Positions 43,436-52,471 of a stretch of 64,000 nucleotides of DNA are shown here, piece after piece. The stretch is from Marivivens sp. LCG002 (lineage in GTDB: Bacteria; Pseudomonadota; Alphaproteobacteria; Rhodobacterales; Rhodobacteraceae): contig NZ_CP127165.1 of assembly GCF_030264275.1 (NCBI RefSeq), forward strand, positions 1,724,001 through 1,788,000, written 5' to 3'. A program made the translations under genes and the position numbers. Within the stretch, counting starts at the first letter, position 1. Every line of letters begins with the position of its first letter. Under the pieces are notes generated by a model, which did no database searches, was not told where the DNA came from, and saw nothing but the letters and a program-made list of their open reading frames with translations.

Positions 43436-45321
43436 ACAGCCGTGCAGGAAAGCCGGATACGCCGGCTGATATCGAACTAAGAGCCTTGCTAGACGATGAC
43501 GCGTCTACCGGGTTCGTGATGGTTTCAGGTGCAGGGTCGGGAAAAACGACCTCGATCGTCAAAGCGCTCGATCATCTTCTCAAAACACGAGGGCGCGCTC
43601 TGCGAGCGCAGTCAAAAAAGATCGCCTGCATTACTTACACAGACGTCGCGGTCGGCGAGATTTGGGGTGATGTAGGCAACAACCCGTTGTTCCACGTGTC
43701 CACGATCCACAGCTTCCTCTGGGCGGCCGTGAAGCCGTTTCAGAGCGACATTACAAGCTGGGTTGGGCGCCGGCTCGACAGGAGAATCACAGACACTGAA
43801 ACTGAGATTGCAGGCTTCACTAACAGGACGCGGGCACCAACGCGCGAACGTAAACATGCCGACCTAGAGCGATATCGAGCCCAAAAGCTCACGATCGGTG
43901 ATGTGAAGCGCTTCACCTACGGTGTCGGGAGCGACTACCCGAAGGGCATTCTGGGGCACGACGACGTTATCAAGCTTTCAACCGAGCTTATCCGCGACCT
44001 GCCGGTTATCGCCAAGGTCATTGGGCAGAAGTACCCGTTCATCTTTGTTGACGAGAGTCAGGACACCGATCCGGATGTCGTTGCGGCACTCAAGGGGATC
44101 TCAGCCTTGCTAGGTAATAAGTTCTGCCTCGGGTTCATCGGTGATCCGATGCAAAAAATCTACATGTCCGGTGCCGGCGTCATTACTCCTCTCGACGGTT
44201 GGAAGTCTATCGAGAAGCCTGAAAATTTTCGCTGTCCCGTCGCTGTCCTCAATGTGATCAACCAGATCCGCACGGGCGATGACGGTCTTGTTCAAACCGG
44301 CGGCAAAACGAAAGAGGCCGGAGGAGTACGCGTTCCGATCCACGGATCTGCGAAGCTGCTCGTGGTGTCTAAGGACGACCGCACCCAGAGCCTTGCCGAT
44401 GCGCGACAGTGGCTTGCCCATCACAACAACGACGCCCTTTGGCTCAGTGATGACGATGACGCTGACGTAAAAGTCTTGGTGATTGCCCACCGGATAGCAG
44501 CCAACCGCCTTGGCTTCGGCTCCCTTTACGAAGCCTTCCACGACAAAACGTCTGACGGCCTCAAAGACGGTTTCGATGATGGCACACATTGGTCAGTCAT
44601 CCCTTTTTTGAAGCTGCTGGCCCCTTTGATGCTGGCCAATGCCGATGACGATCAATTTGAGGTTATGAGACTTCTGCGTCGCCAGGCGCCTTTTTTGCAG
44701 CGCGAGTACATGCAGGCGAACGCTGTGCCTGGCATTTTGAAAGATATGGACACTCGGGTGAAGGCCCTCGCGCAGATCTGCGGTGAGGCTTCAGCAACTC
44801 CTGTATTCGCTGCGTTCGAGCACCTGCGGGACGGAGGCATGTTTAAGTTGGATGATCGTATCCTCGCGGCAATGGCCGAATACGATGCTGAGGCTCCATC
44901 TGCCGAGAGCGGCGACTATGCCGCCTTAGTGAAACTCCTTCACACGCCGATCCGGCAACTATGGGGCTATCGTCGCTACATCGAGGAGCAGTCGCCGTTC
45001 GATACGCATCAGGGGGTAAAGGGTGCGGAGTTCAGCCGAGTTCTCGCGATCCTCGATGACGAAGAGGGTCGCCATAACCAGTTCAATTACGGAAAGTATT
45101 TTGGCATAACGCCTCTCTCCGACACGGATGAGCAGAACATCCGAGACGGCAAGGAAACGACGATTATGCGCACCCGTCGCCTTCTCTATGTTTGCTGTTC
45201 AAGAGCCGGCGAGGGTCTGGGTGTCGTGTTTTTTGCGGATGATCCTGCGCAAGCTCATGCCGCCATCGTAGCGTCGGGTATCTTCCCCTCTCAGGACGTG
45301 ATCAATCTAGCCGCGTCCTAG
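43432..45321 (+). CDS. Gabija GajB-like UvrD/Rep-family helicase
   Basis: 629 residues. Superfamily 1 helicase motifs: Walker A SGAGSGKTTS (about 32-41), Ia-like ACITYTDVAVGEIWG, TIHSFLW, Walker B FIFVDESQDTDP (about 204), motif III FIGDPMQKIY, IV ENFRCPVAVLNVINQIR, V THQGVKGAEFSRVLAI and VI RRLLYVCCSRAGEGL. All look intact. In Gabija, GajB senses DNA ends and works with the GajA nuclease; GajB is about 494 residues, so this is longer. ATGA overlap with the GajA-like gene fixes the two as one unit. Alternative: a DNA-repair pair unrelated to phage defence. Confidence 0.85.
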   Translation: MNSRAGKPDTPADIELRALLDDDASTGFVMVSGAGSGKTTSIVKALDHLLKTRGRALRAQSKKIACITYTDVAVGEIWGDVGNNPLFHVSTIHSFLWAAVKPFQSDITSWVGRRLDRRITDTETEIAGFTNRTRAPTRERKHADLERYRAQKLTIGDVKRFTYGVGSDYPKGILGHDDVIKLSTELIRDLPVIAKVIGQKYPFIFVDESQDTDPDVVAALKGISALLGNKFCLGFIGDPMQKIYMSGAGVITPLDGWKSIEKPENFRCPVAVLNVINQIRTGDDGLVQTGGKTKEAGGVRVPIHGSAKLLVVSKDDRTQSLADARQWLAHHNNDALWLSDDDDADVKVLVIAHRIAANRLGFGSLYEAFHDKTSDGLKDGFDDGTHWSVIPFLKLLAPLMLANADDDQFEVMRLLRRQAPFLQREYMQANAVPGILKDMDTRVKALAQICGEASATPVFAAFEHLRDGGMFKLDDRILAAMAEYDAEAPSAESGDYAALVKLLHTPIRQLWGYRRYIEEQSPFDTHQGVKGAEFSRVLAILDDEEGRHNQFNYGKYFGITPLSDTDEQNIRDGKETTIMRTRRLLYVCCSRAGEGLGVVFFADDPAQAHAAIVASGIFPSQDVINLAAS

Positions 45322-45594
45322 TCGACTATACGCCTGCCATACGGTCAGAAGGCGGATCGCTTTTGTGACCTAAGGCTGCTTAGGTAACCTGGCACAAGCC
45401 TGATCAGGGAATCCCCACCTTCCCGATGATGATCTGAATTCAGCAATGTAGAGGGGCACCTGACGATACGGTGGCTTGTCGGCATCGCTGTGATCTCGCC
45501 GAGGATTTCGCCGCGGTACGACTGAGAGACCGCTTCGACGCATGTTGCCCTGCGGCATTTGCCGCCGGCGAGCGGCAGCTATGGGCCGAGAGCC

Positions 45595-46356
45595 CTAACG
45601 ACGTGCCATGATGACATACCGGTGTTCACTCCGGCGCATCAACGATTTCCGCCACCCCAACTGTCGTGCCTGTGCGCGGTGAACTGCGGACAGGCGGCTG
45701 TCGATCCGGACGTCTGAGAAGCCCGCTTGGCGCAACAGGTCCGCTACTGCTTCGGCGCGTGCGCCATTGGCGAAGTAGACTTGGGACAGGATCTCTTGAT
45801 GCCAGTTTCGCGCTTGCGCATGATCGGGGTTTACGGGACCCAGAACGCGGCTCAGCACTCGAGCAAACAGGCTTTTGCTGACGAAATCCCCATCAACGAT
45901 CAGCAGAATTCCATTAGGCGCAAGCAACCTGCGCCATTCCTTGAACGCCGCCAGCGGGTCTACCAGCGTCCAGACGAGATGGCGCGTGACGATTACGTCC
46001 TGCAACCCCGAAGGGGCGGGGATGATCTCGGCATCGGCTTGGAGAAAAGTAATGTCTGCGCCCGCGGCCTTTGCCTTGGCCCTTGCGCGTGCCAGCATCG
46101 GTTCGGCCCAGTCCAGCCCTGTAACGCGAAACCCCATGTCATGGCAAAGCATCGCAATCTCACCTGTCCCAGAGGCAAGATCAAGCAAACGCCGCCCGCG
46201 TGCGTCGCCTAAGTGCTTGAGAAATAAAGACATCCATGCCCGACGCTCATCTCCGTCCGCGATTTTATGCCCCGGGTCGTTGTCAAAGGTTTCCGCGCGC
46301 GCCGACCAATAGTCGCGGATTTCGTCGCGGATATCGCGGTTTTTGATCTGATTCAT
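45595..46356 (-). CDS. Class I SAM-dependent methyltransferase
   Basis: 253 residues from ATG 46356 (GGAG 8 bases upstream); the frame to 46485 crosses the divergent promoter. Methyltransferase motif I LLDLASGTGEIAMLCHDMGFRVTGLDWAEPML, motif II-like DVIVTRHLVWTLVDPLAAFKEWRRLLAPNGILLIVDGD. Ubiquinone/menaquinone-methylase-like fold (UbiE/COQ5 type). Substrate unknown. It is divergent from the iron-chelate ABC operon; in other bacteria similar methyltransferases lie with cobalamin, heme or siderophore transport genes. Confidence 0.85.
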   Translation of the reverse strand: MNQIKNRDIRDEIRDYWSARAETFDNDPGHKIADGDERRAWMSLFLKHLGDARGRRLLDLASGTGEIAMLCHDMGFRVTGLDWAEPMLARARAKAKAAGADITFLQADAEIIPAPSGLQDVIVTRHLVWTLVDPLAAFKEWRRLLAPNGILLIVDGDFVSKSLFARVLSRVLGPVNPDHAQARNWHQEILSQVYFANGARAEAVADLLRQAGFSDVRIDSRLSAVHRAQARQLGWRKSLMRRSEHRYVIMARR

Positions 46357-46406
46357 GGCGTTCTCCAATTTGGGCACAGGCTCTAGTCGCTTATTCCGAC
46401 TAAAAA

Positions 46407-46427
46407 AGTCAAGAATTAATCTTGACT
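46407..46427. promoter_or_regulatory. Palindrome AGTCAAGA-n5-TCTTGACT
   Basis: Perfect 8-bp arms around ATTAA, extended by A/T runs on both sides, in the 121-bp region between the methyltransferase and the ABC importer genes. It contains TTGACT-type -35 sequences on both strands. It does not match the Fur, Irr or RirA boxes I know. Confidence 0.65.
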
Positions 46428-46477
46428 CTTTTTGTATGGTTTGTTGAAAACGCTCCAAATCAACCAACGAGGACAAA

Positions 46478-47599
46478 ATGAACACCTTCTTGAAACCGCT
46501 TTACCTTGGCGCAATGACCATAATCGCCCTGCCCGCCTTCGCCGAAACAGTCACCATCACCGATGTCGCAGGCCGCGAAGTGCAAATCGAAACGCCGGTC
46601 CAGCGCGTAATCCTGGGCGAAGGCCGCCAGTCATTCTTTACTGCCGTTCTGGAAGCGGAAAATCCGTTCCAGCGTGTTGTTGGCTGGCGCGACGATTTCA
46701 TCAAAGCTGATCCCGACAGCTTTGCCGCCTATGCAGAAAAGTTCCCGCAAATCAAAGATCTGCCCGCATTCGGTGGTTTCAAAGAGGGCACCTTTGACAT
46801 CGAACAGGCCGTGTCGCTGAACCCGGACGTGATGATCCTTAACCTCGAATCCAAGGCCGCGACCGACGAAGCAGGTTACGAGGAGAAACTTGCCGCCGTC
46901 GGTATTCCAATCGTCTATGTGGACTTCCGCGAAGATCCCTTTGCCCACACAACTCAGTCAATGGAAATCATCGGTGCGCTCTATGGTGAAGAAGAGCGTG
47001 CCGCTGAATTCAACGCCTTTTTCAACGAGCAGGTCGCGCGTGTCACAGACGTAATTGCGGCACAGCCAGATCTGGCGCGCCCTTTAGTTTTCGTTGAACG
47101 CGCGGGCGGCTATGCAGAGGATTGCTGCATGTCCTTTGGCAATGCGAACTTCGGCGAGATGGTCGAGATCGCCGGCGGCACCAACATGGCAACTCCGTTC
47201 ATTCCTGGCACTTTCGGCACGGTGAACGCAGAACAGATCATCGCCTCGAACCCCGATATCGTCGTCGTAACTGGCGGCAACTGGGAAGCCTATGTTCCTG
47301 GCGGTGCATGGGTTGGTGTCGCGCCGGGTGCTGATATGGACGCAGCCCGCGCCAAGCTGGCCGCGCTGACAGATCGTCCGGCCTTTACCGGCATCAAAGC
47401 CGTCGAAACCGGCAACGTCCACGCAATCTGGCACCAGTTCTACAACAACCCCTACAGCTTTGTTGCCGTGCAGCGGCTGGCCAAGTGGATCCACCCCGAG
47501 CTGTTTGCCGATCTGGACCCCGAAGCGACCCTGCGCGAACTGCACGACCGCTTCCTACCGGTGCCATATCGCGAAGGCTACTGGGTTTCTTTGAACTAA
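46478..47599 (+). CDS. Periplasmic binding protein of an iron-chelate/vitamin B12-type ABC importer
   Basis: 373 residues. Sec signal peptide (NTFLKPLYLGAMTIIALPAFAE). BtuF/FepB-type helical-backbone binding protein: TVTITDVAGREVQIETPVQRVIL, LNPDVMILNLESKA, PIVYVDFREDPFAHTTQSMEIIGALYG, GGTNMA..., EQIIASNPDIVVVTGGNWE, and VHAIWHQFYNNPYSFVAVQRLAKWIHPEL near the end. Ligand could be a siderophore, heme or cobamide. First of three importer genes (binding protein, permease, ATPase). Confidence 0.92.
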   Translation: MNTFLKPLYLGAMTIIALPAFAETVTITDVAGREVQIETPVQRVILGEGRQSFFTAVLEAENPFQRVVGWRDDFIKADPDSFAAYAEKFPQIKDLPAFGGFKEGTFDIEQAVSLNPDVMILNLESKAATDEAGYEEKLAAVGIPIVYVDFREDPFAHTTQSMEIIGALYGEEERAAEFNAFFNEQVARVTDVIAAQPDLARPLVFVERAGGYAEDCCMSFGNANFGEMVEIAGGTNMATPFIPGTFGTVNAEQIIASNPDIVVVTGGNWEAYVPGGAWVGVAPGADMDAARAKLAALTDRPAFTGIKAVETGNVHAIWHQFYNNPYSFVAVQRLAKWIHPELFADLDPEATLRELHDRFLPVPYREGYWVSLN

Positions 47600-47645
47600 A
47601 ACGGTGCGGGGCGCTTTGCGCCCTGCCTTGCCCACAGGGGGTGTC

Positions 47646-48707
47646 ATGACCGATCTAACCGCAACAGTGCCCGCCACGGGCTTTTCCTACCGCAAACTGG
47701 TGGCTCGACGGACTATCGTGCTGTCCATCCTGTGCGCAGCGCTGCTCTTGTCCGTTGCGATTGACGTATCGATTGGACCAGCGCGCTATCCGCTGGCTGA
47801 CGTCATCCGAACACTCATGTTCCCGTCACAGGCCGATATACAGATCCGCGTCGTCATTTGGGATATCCGCATGCCGATGGCGCTGCTGGCGGTCACTGTC
47901 GGAGCATGTTTGTCGCTTGCCGGAGCGCAGATGCAGACCATTCTGGCGAACCCCCTTGCCAGCCCCTTCACACTGGGACTATCCGCCGCTGCCAGTTTTG
48001 GCGCGGCGGTAGCGATGGTGCTGGGCGTCGCACTTGTTCCGGCAGCGCTTTCCATCATGGTCCCGATCAATGCCTTCGCCATGGCGATGCTCGCAGCGCT
48101 ATCGATTTTCGTCCTGTCCAGCATGCGCGGCGTCACGGTCGAAACCATCGTGCTTCTGGGTATCGCTCTGGTGTTCACCTTCAATGCAGCGCTCGCATTA
48201 CTGCAATACTTTGCTTCCGAGCAAACACTTGCGGCCGTCGTATTCTGGACGATGGGCAGTCTGACCAAAGCAACTTGGGGCAAGGTCGCAGCAACCGCAT
48301 GCATTCTGCTGATCTGCACCCCTCTCTTCGCCCGACGTGCCTGGTCGCTCACGGCAATCCGGCTGGGCGAGACCCGCGCAGCGGCCATGGGCGTGCCCGT
48401 CCGCCGCATCCGGCTGGAAACGCTATTACTTGTCTCGCTGCTCGCAGCCGTTCCTGTATCCTTTGTTGGCACCATCGGATTTATTGGCATTGTAGGCCCT
48501 CACATCGCGCGGCTTTTGTTAGGCGAAGATCAACGGTTCTTTCTGCCAGGCTCCATCCTATCGGGCGCGCTGATCTTATCGGCGACGTCAGTGCTCTCCA
48601 AAGCCATCCTGCCCGGCGCAGTGCTGCCCATCGGAATTATTACGGCATTGGTCGGCGTGCCCTTCTTTGCCACCCTCATCCTGACCCAAGGACGCCGCTC
48701 ATGGTAA
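47646..48707 (+). CDS. FecCD-type permease
   Basis: 353 residues from ATG 47646 (GGGGG upstream); an earlier GTG-type start at 47604 is less likely. About nine to ten membrane helices and the FecCD motifs: GACLSLAGAQMQTILANPLASPFTLGLSAAASFGAAVA near residue 95, and RLGETRAAAMGVPVRRIRLETLLL, the coupling loop to the ATPase, then GFIGIVGPHIARLLLGEDQRFFLPGS. Forms the homodimeric channel for the chelate. The ATPase gene begins inside its last codons. Confidence 0.92.
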   Translation: MTDLTATVPATGFSYRKLVARRTIVLSILCAALLLSVAIDVSIGPARYPLADVIRTLMFPSQADIQIRVVIWDIRMPMALLAVTVGACLSLAGAQMQTILANPLASPFTLGLSAAASFGAAVAMVLGVALVPAALSIMVPINAFAMAMLAALSIFVLSSMRGVTVETIVLLGIALVFTFNAALALLQYFASEQTLAAVVFWTMGSLTKATWGKVAATACILLICTPLFARRAWSLTAIRLGETRAAAMGVPVRRIRLETLLLVSLLAAVPVSFVGTIGFIGIVGPHIARLLLGEDQRFFLPGSILSGALILSATSVLSKAILPGAVLPIGIITALVGVPFFATLILTQGRRSW

Positions 48708-49459
48708 CGCTTGCTCTTAAGGACGTCGAAGCCCGCTATGGATCAAAAGTTATCTATGCCCGCGCGAATATGCCCGTGATACGGGGCGGCGCCCTCACTG
48801 CGCTGGTCGGCCCAAATGCCGCTGGCAAATCAACCTTGTTCCGAAGGATCGCAGGACAACTGCGCGGCAGAGGAAGCGTTCAGATCGAAGGCGCAAAACA
48901 GCGAGACCTGCGATATATGCCGCAGGAGACCGGAATGGACGCAGCGCTCACCGTATATGAAAGTATCATCCTCTCGCTAAAACAGGGCACAGGAGGTTGG
49001 AGCCTTTCCGCCGCCGAATTGCTTGCTGTTGACGAAGTGCTGACCCGTTTACGGATTGCCGACCTTGCCAGCAAGAGCTTAACCGACCTGTCTGGCGGTC
49101 AACGGCAACTGGTGTCGATCGCGCAAACGCTTGTGACGCGACCAAAGGTGCTCTTGATGGACGAACCGACCTCGGCACTTGATCTATTCCGCCAGCACGA
49201 GGTTCTGGCCAGGCTGCGCGACTACGTGACCGAGACTAGCGCAGTCGCCATACTCGCGCTGCACGATCTGAACCAAGTGATGCGTTGCTGCACGCAGACC
49301 GTCGCCGTGGCAGACGGAGACATCATCGCGTCCGGCCAAACGCTTGAGGTGCTGACACCCGTCCTGATCCGCCGCCTTTATGGGGTGAACGCACGGATAG
49401 AAGCCTGCTCGCGCGGCTGCCCGATGATGATCGTGGACGGCGCTGCCATGGTTAACTGA
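48701..49459 (+). CDS. ATP-binding protein of the iron-chelate-type importer
   Basis: 252 residues from ATG 48701, overlapping the permease stop by 7 bp; the frame is open far upstream (to 47858), but that part is the permease in another frame. Walker A GPNAAGKSTLFRRI (about 36-44), signature LSGGQRQLVSIA, Walker B VLLMDEPTSALDL, H-loop ALHDLNQVMR, as in FepC/BtuD ATPases. The C-terminal tail VNARIEACSRGCPMMIV has two cysteines. Confidence 0.92.
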   Translation: MVTLALKDVEARYGSKVIYARANMPVIRGGALTALVGPNAAGKSTLFRRIAGQLRGRGSVQIEGAKQRDLRYMPQETGMDAALTVYESIILSLKQGTGGWSLSAAELLAVDEVLTRLRIADLASKSLTDLSGGQRQLVSIAQTLVTRPKVLLMDEPTSALDLFRQHEVLARLRDYVTETSAVAILALHDLNQVMRCCTQTVAVADGDIIASGQTLEVLTPVLIRRLYGVNARIEACSRGCPMMIVDGAAMVN

Positions 49460-49705
49460 CCAACTAAGGGCTGCGCTGAGGATGGTGATGCATCGCAAGC
49501 GAGAAATGAAAGCCGTGCGCGTCGTGCGATAACCAAACCCGCACCAGTTGGCGTAACACAAGGCTCGAAAACTCTAGCTTCGGGTGGTCCAGAGTGGGTA
49601 GGCATAGCACAGAAAGAACCCCTCTATTTCCACTTGCGTTGGAATTGGCAGCACGATTAACTTCAATCAATCTTGAAGTTTTGAATATTTTTTCAGGAAC
49701 ACTGG

Positions 49706-50560
49706 ATGGCACTGAAGCTAGAGATGCTGCGCGTTTTTCAAACTGTCGCAGAACAAGGGTCACTTTCTTTGGCCGCAGCAAAGCTGGGGCGAACGCCCTC
49801 TGCGATTTCAATAATGCTGTCGCAGCTCGAAGACAACATTGGCGACCGTCTCTTTGAAACCGATCGAAAAAACAAACTCACCCCACTTGGCGCACTGGTC
49901 CTAGCGGAAAGCCGAAGAGCGAACGAGGCGTTTGTGCGCAGCACCGAAGCTATTCGTCGTCATGCAATGTCAACCGCAGGGTTGATCCGGATCGCAGCGG
50001 TGCCATCAGCCACCGTAACGCTCTTACCGAACGTAGTGACTTCGTTTAGAAAACACAGACCGGATGTGAGACTGGAAATCAGTGACGTTGATACCGCTTC
50101 GGTCGTGAGGCGAGTTCAATTAGATGAAGCTGACATTGGGATTATCTCGTCAGAAACAGACACAGGTCACGACGGCGAAATAATCCTCACGGACGAATTA
50201 GGAATCGTTTGCCACAAAGAGTCAGCCATCTCAGCAGCATGGTCAGAAGGCCGGCAGACCTGGGACGTTCTAGCGCTTGAACTCTTCATCGCAAACCCAC
50301 TTTGCTCGATCGTAAAAGCACCAGAAGTTCAGGCAATACTTCTCGAGTGCAACCTAGAAGCCAAGAACACGACGGCTCTCTTGGCGTTTGTGAGAAATAG
50401 GATTGGTGCGACGATCCTCCCCAAAAGTGCGATGATCACAGAACCAGATTTAATGTTTCTTTGCCCCGCCAACGATCAAGCGAAACGGCACCTTATTAAG
50501 ATTCACGCCCCCGATCGACAAATGAGCCCCGTCGCTCGGCAGTTTTGGGATAAATTGTAA
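49706..50560 (+). CDS. LysR-family regulator
   Basis: 284 residues. N-terminal winged helix LEMLRVFQTVAEQGSLSLAAAKLGRTPSAISIMLSQLEDNIGDRLFETDRKNKLTPLG (residues 5-62) followed by the substrate-binding-like effector domain (LIRIAAVPSATVTLLPNVVTSFRKHRPDVRLEISD). Target unknown: nothing divergent lies next to it, and the following segment is an IS1182 element, which may have separated it from its target. Confidence 0.9.
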   Translation: MALKLEMLRVFQTVAEQGSLSLAAAKLGRTPSAISIMLSQLEDNIGDRLFETDRKNKLTPLGALVLAESRRANEAFVRSTEAIRRHAMSTAGLIRIAAVPSATVTLLPNVVTSFRKHRPDVRLEISDVDTASVVRRVQLDEADIGIISSETDTGHDGEIILTDELGIVCHKESAISAAWSEGRQTWDVLALELFIANPLCSIVKAPEVQAILLECNLEAKNTTALLAFVRNRIGATILPKSAMITEPDLMFLCPANDQAKRHLIKIHAPDRQMSPVARQFWDKL

Positions 50561-50700
50561 ACTTTCTCACTTTCCTTCAAGCGGCACACGAACATCCAAT
50601 TTTACATTTACCCAAAAGTGCAGATGCATAACGAATGCCGTCTTATCGCCCAATCAGCAGGCAGCCTGAGCAAATGAAGCTGTAGAAAAATGGCGGATTT

Positions 50701-52277
50701 TGTTGAAAAAGTCGGCCTGAGAACGCATTTTGAGCTGCGCTTAGACTTGTGTCTCGACGCTTGGTTCGGACAATCGTCCGCCGTGCCGCCTCGCGGCGAC
50801 TATCTGGCCACTTAGATCATGCTGTGGCCTCCGAGTTGGCGCACTGAGGCCGCAGCTTTGCGAGCTTTCGGAGGTTCTGGGCGATGGCGGCGAGAAGGAA
50901 TTCGTCCTTTGCGCTGTTTGGTTCACTAAGCCTGAGCCGCGTGAGGTTCAGAATGCGCTTCAGACGTGCGAAGAGCATCTCTACTTTCTTCCGCTTGTCT
51001 CGGGATACCTTGTAGGCTTTAGTCTTGCGACATTCGCGGGCGAACTCGCGTGCTTCCTCGTGGGGTTCACGGGTGACGTATCGGGCCTCCGCTTTCGGGC
51101 AGCAGATGTCCTTGGATGGACAGGTCTGACATGTCGCCTTCAAGGCGCGATATTTCTTCCGTCCGCCGGTGTCCTGACCCCGGTTCGGATCGGAGTAGTT
51201 CCGGCGATATTGCTTGAGGGCCTGACCCTCGGGGCAGATGTATTGATCATTCGCCTCGTCCCATTCGAAGTCGGACCTAGACCAGGTGCCATCGGTCCGT
51301 TCTGATTTGTCGATGACAGGTATAAATGGGATGATGCTGCGCTGCTCAACCAGCCATCCGAGGTTCTCGGCGTTGCCATAGGCAGTGTCGGCAGCCAGCC
51401 AATCTGGTCTGATCCCGAACCGTTTTTCGGTTCTGTCGAGCATCGTGCGCGACGCCCCGACTTCGGCCTGGCGAATGGCTCGCGTCGCCTCAACATCCAT
51501 GATTACCGAGCTTTTGGTGTCGATCAGGTAGTTGGTGGCGTAAGCAAAATAGGGGCGACTTTCCTCGGCGCGGGTCCATTGCGCCGCCGGGTCGGACTTG
51601 GCCACGAACTTCGGCTGGGTCGGTGACGCGGCGCCGAATGCGGCATCATCCAGCGTGTCCAGATATTCCCGCGCCGCTCGGTTGCCAGCCTCGCGCGCGA
51701 CCTCAGGGCTCCAGTCCTCGGCTGCGATTGACCGAGCCTTGTTGGCGTCAGCGGAGATCAGGCTGGCATCCACGGCAAAGCCCTCGCTAGAAACTAAGTC
51801 CTCCCTCAGGCACCGTTCAGCCGTGGCTTCGAACACCTGTCGCAGCAGGTTGCTTTCGCGAAACTTGCCATGGCGATACCGAGAGAACGTAGAATGATCC
51901 ACGACCTTCCCCTCCATGCCCAGCCGACAGAACCACCGATAGGCGAGGTTCAGATGGACCTCGTCGCAGAGGCGACGTTCCGATCGGATGCCCATGACGT
52001 AACCGATCACCAACATGCGGATGATCAGCTCTGGATCAATCGAGGGACGCCCAAGGTGGCTGTAGAAGGGGCGAAGAGCCTCCCGCATTCCATCCACGTC
52101 GAGAAACCTGTCGATCTCACGAAGCATATGACCAGATGGAACATGACGCTCCAGATCGAAGTCATAGAACAGCTGCGCCGGTGCCGTATGGGTGCCCATC
52201 ATGACGAAATCCTCCAATCCCCTCATATTCGAGTGAATCAAAGGACTTGCCGCGCTGCAACAAAGACTTTTTCAACA
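50701..52277 (-). mobile_element. IS1182-family insertion sequence
   Basis: The transposase gene is bracketed by an inverted TGTTGAAAAAGTC: at 50701-50713 as written, and at 52265-52277 in reverse complement. Further matching bases extend outward (G-n-CGAT...TGTTG), so the true ends may be about 10 bases beyond each side. I could not define a target duplication. Confidence 0.75.
50817..52241 (-). CDS. IS1182-family transposase
   Basis: 474 residues, no internal stops. Start possibly at one of the two Met codons near 52202 (MMGTHTAPAQLFYDFDLERHVPSGHMLREIDRFLD), the usual N-terminus. The rest (RPFYSHLGRPSIDPELIIRMLVIGYVMGIRSERRLCDEVHLNLAYRWFCRLGM, DHSTFSRYRHGKF, VDASLISADANKARS with catalytic Asp, CPKAEARYV, KVEMLFARLKRILNL) is typical for IS1182. 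Unlike the other IS elements of this window it looks able to act. Confidence 0.9.
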   Translation of the reverse strand: MIHSNMRGLEDFVMMGTHTAPAQLFYDFDLERHVPSGHMLREIDRFLDVDGMREALRPFYSHLGRPSIDPELIIRMLVIGYVMGIRSERRLCDEVHLNLAYRWFCRLGMEGKVVDHSTFSRYRHGKFRESNLLRQVFEATAERCLREDLVSSEGFAVDASLISADANKARSIAAEDWSPEVAREAGNRAAREYLDTLDDAAFGAASPTQPKFVAKSDPAAQWTRAEESRPYFAYATNYLIDTKSSVIMDVEATRAIRQAEVGASRTMLDRTEKRFGIRPDWLAADTAYGNAENLGWLVEQRSIIPFIPVIDKSERTDGTWSRSDFEWDEANDQYICPEGQALKQYRRNYSDPNRGQDTGGRKKYRALKATCQTCPSKDICCPKAEARYVTREPHEEAREFARECRKTKAYKVSRDKRKKVEMLFARLKRILNLTRLRLSEPNSAKDEFLLAAIAQNLRKLAKLRPQCANSEATA

Positions 52278-52471
52278 GCATCGGCTGTAAGCGGTCATTC
52301 GCTACGCTTAGAGCCAATGACCGCTTACAGCATTTACATCACTTGGCCTGTTCTGCATCGCCCGCATCTTTTTCGATGTTGGCTGTGACAGCTGCGAAGC
52401 CGTCGAGTTGGAGCGATACGGAGACGTGTTTATAAGCTTGGCTCGATGCGTAGTCTATACTTGGTACATGC

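Noticed and set aside
41093-45321. PARIS or another OLD/TOPRIM system
   Set aside because: PARIS has a separate TOPRIM protein and no helicase. Here the ATPase and TOPRIM are in one chain and the partner is a UvrD helicase, which fits class 2 OLD/Gabija.
47858-48700. Open frame of the ABC ATPase running 280 codons upstream of its ATG
   Set aside because: It overlaps the FecCD permease on the same strand and reads as low-quality protein. The ATPase begins at 48701, where Walker A spacing is normal.
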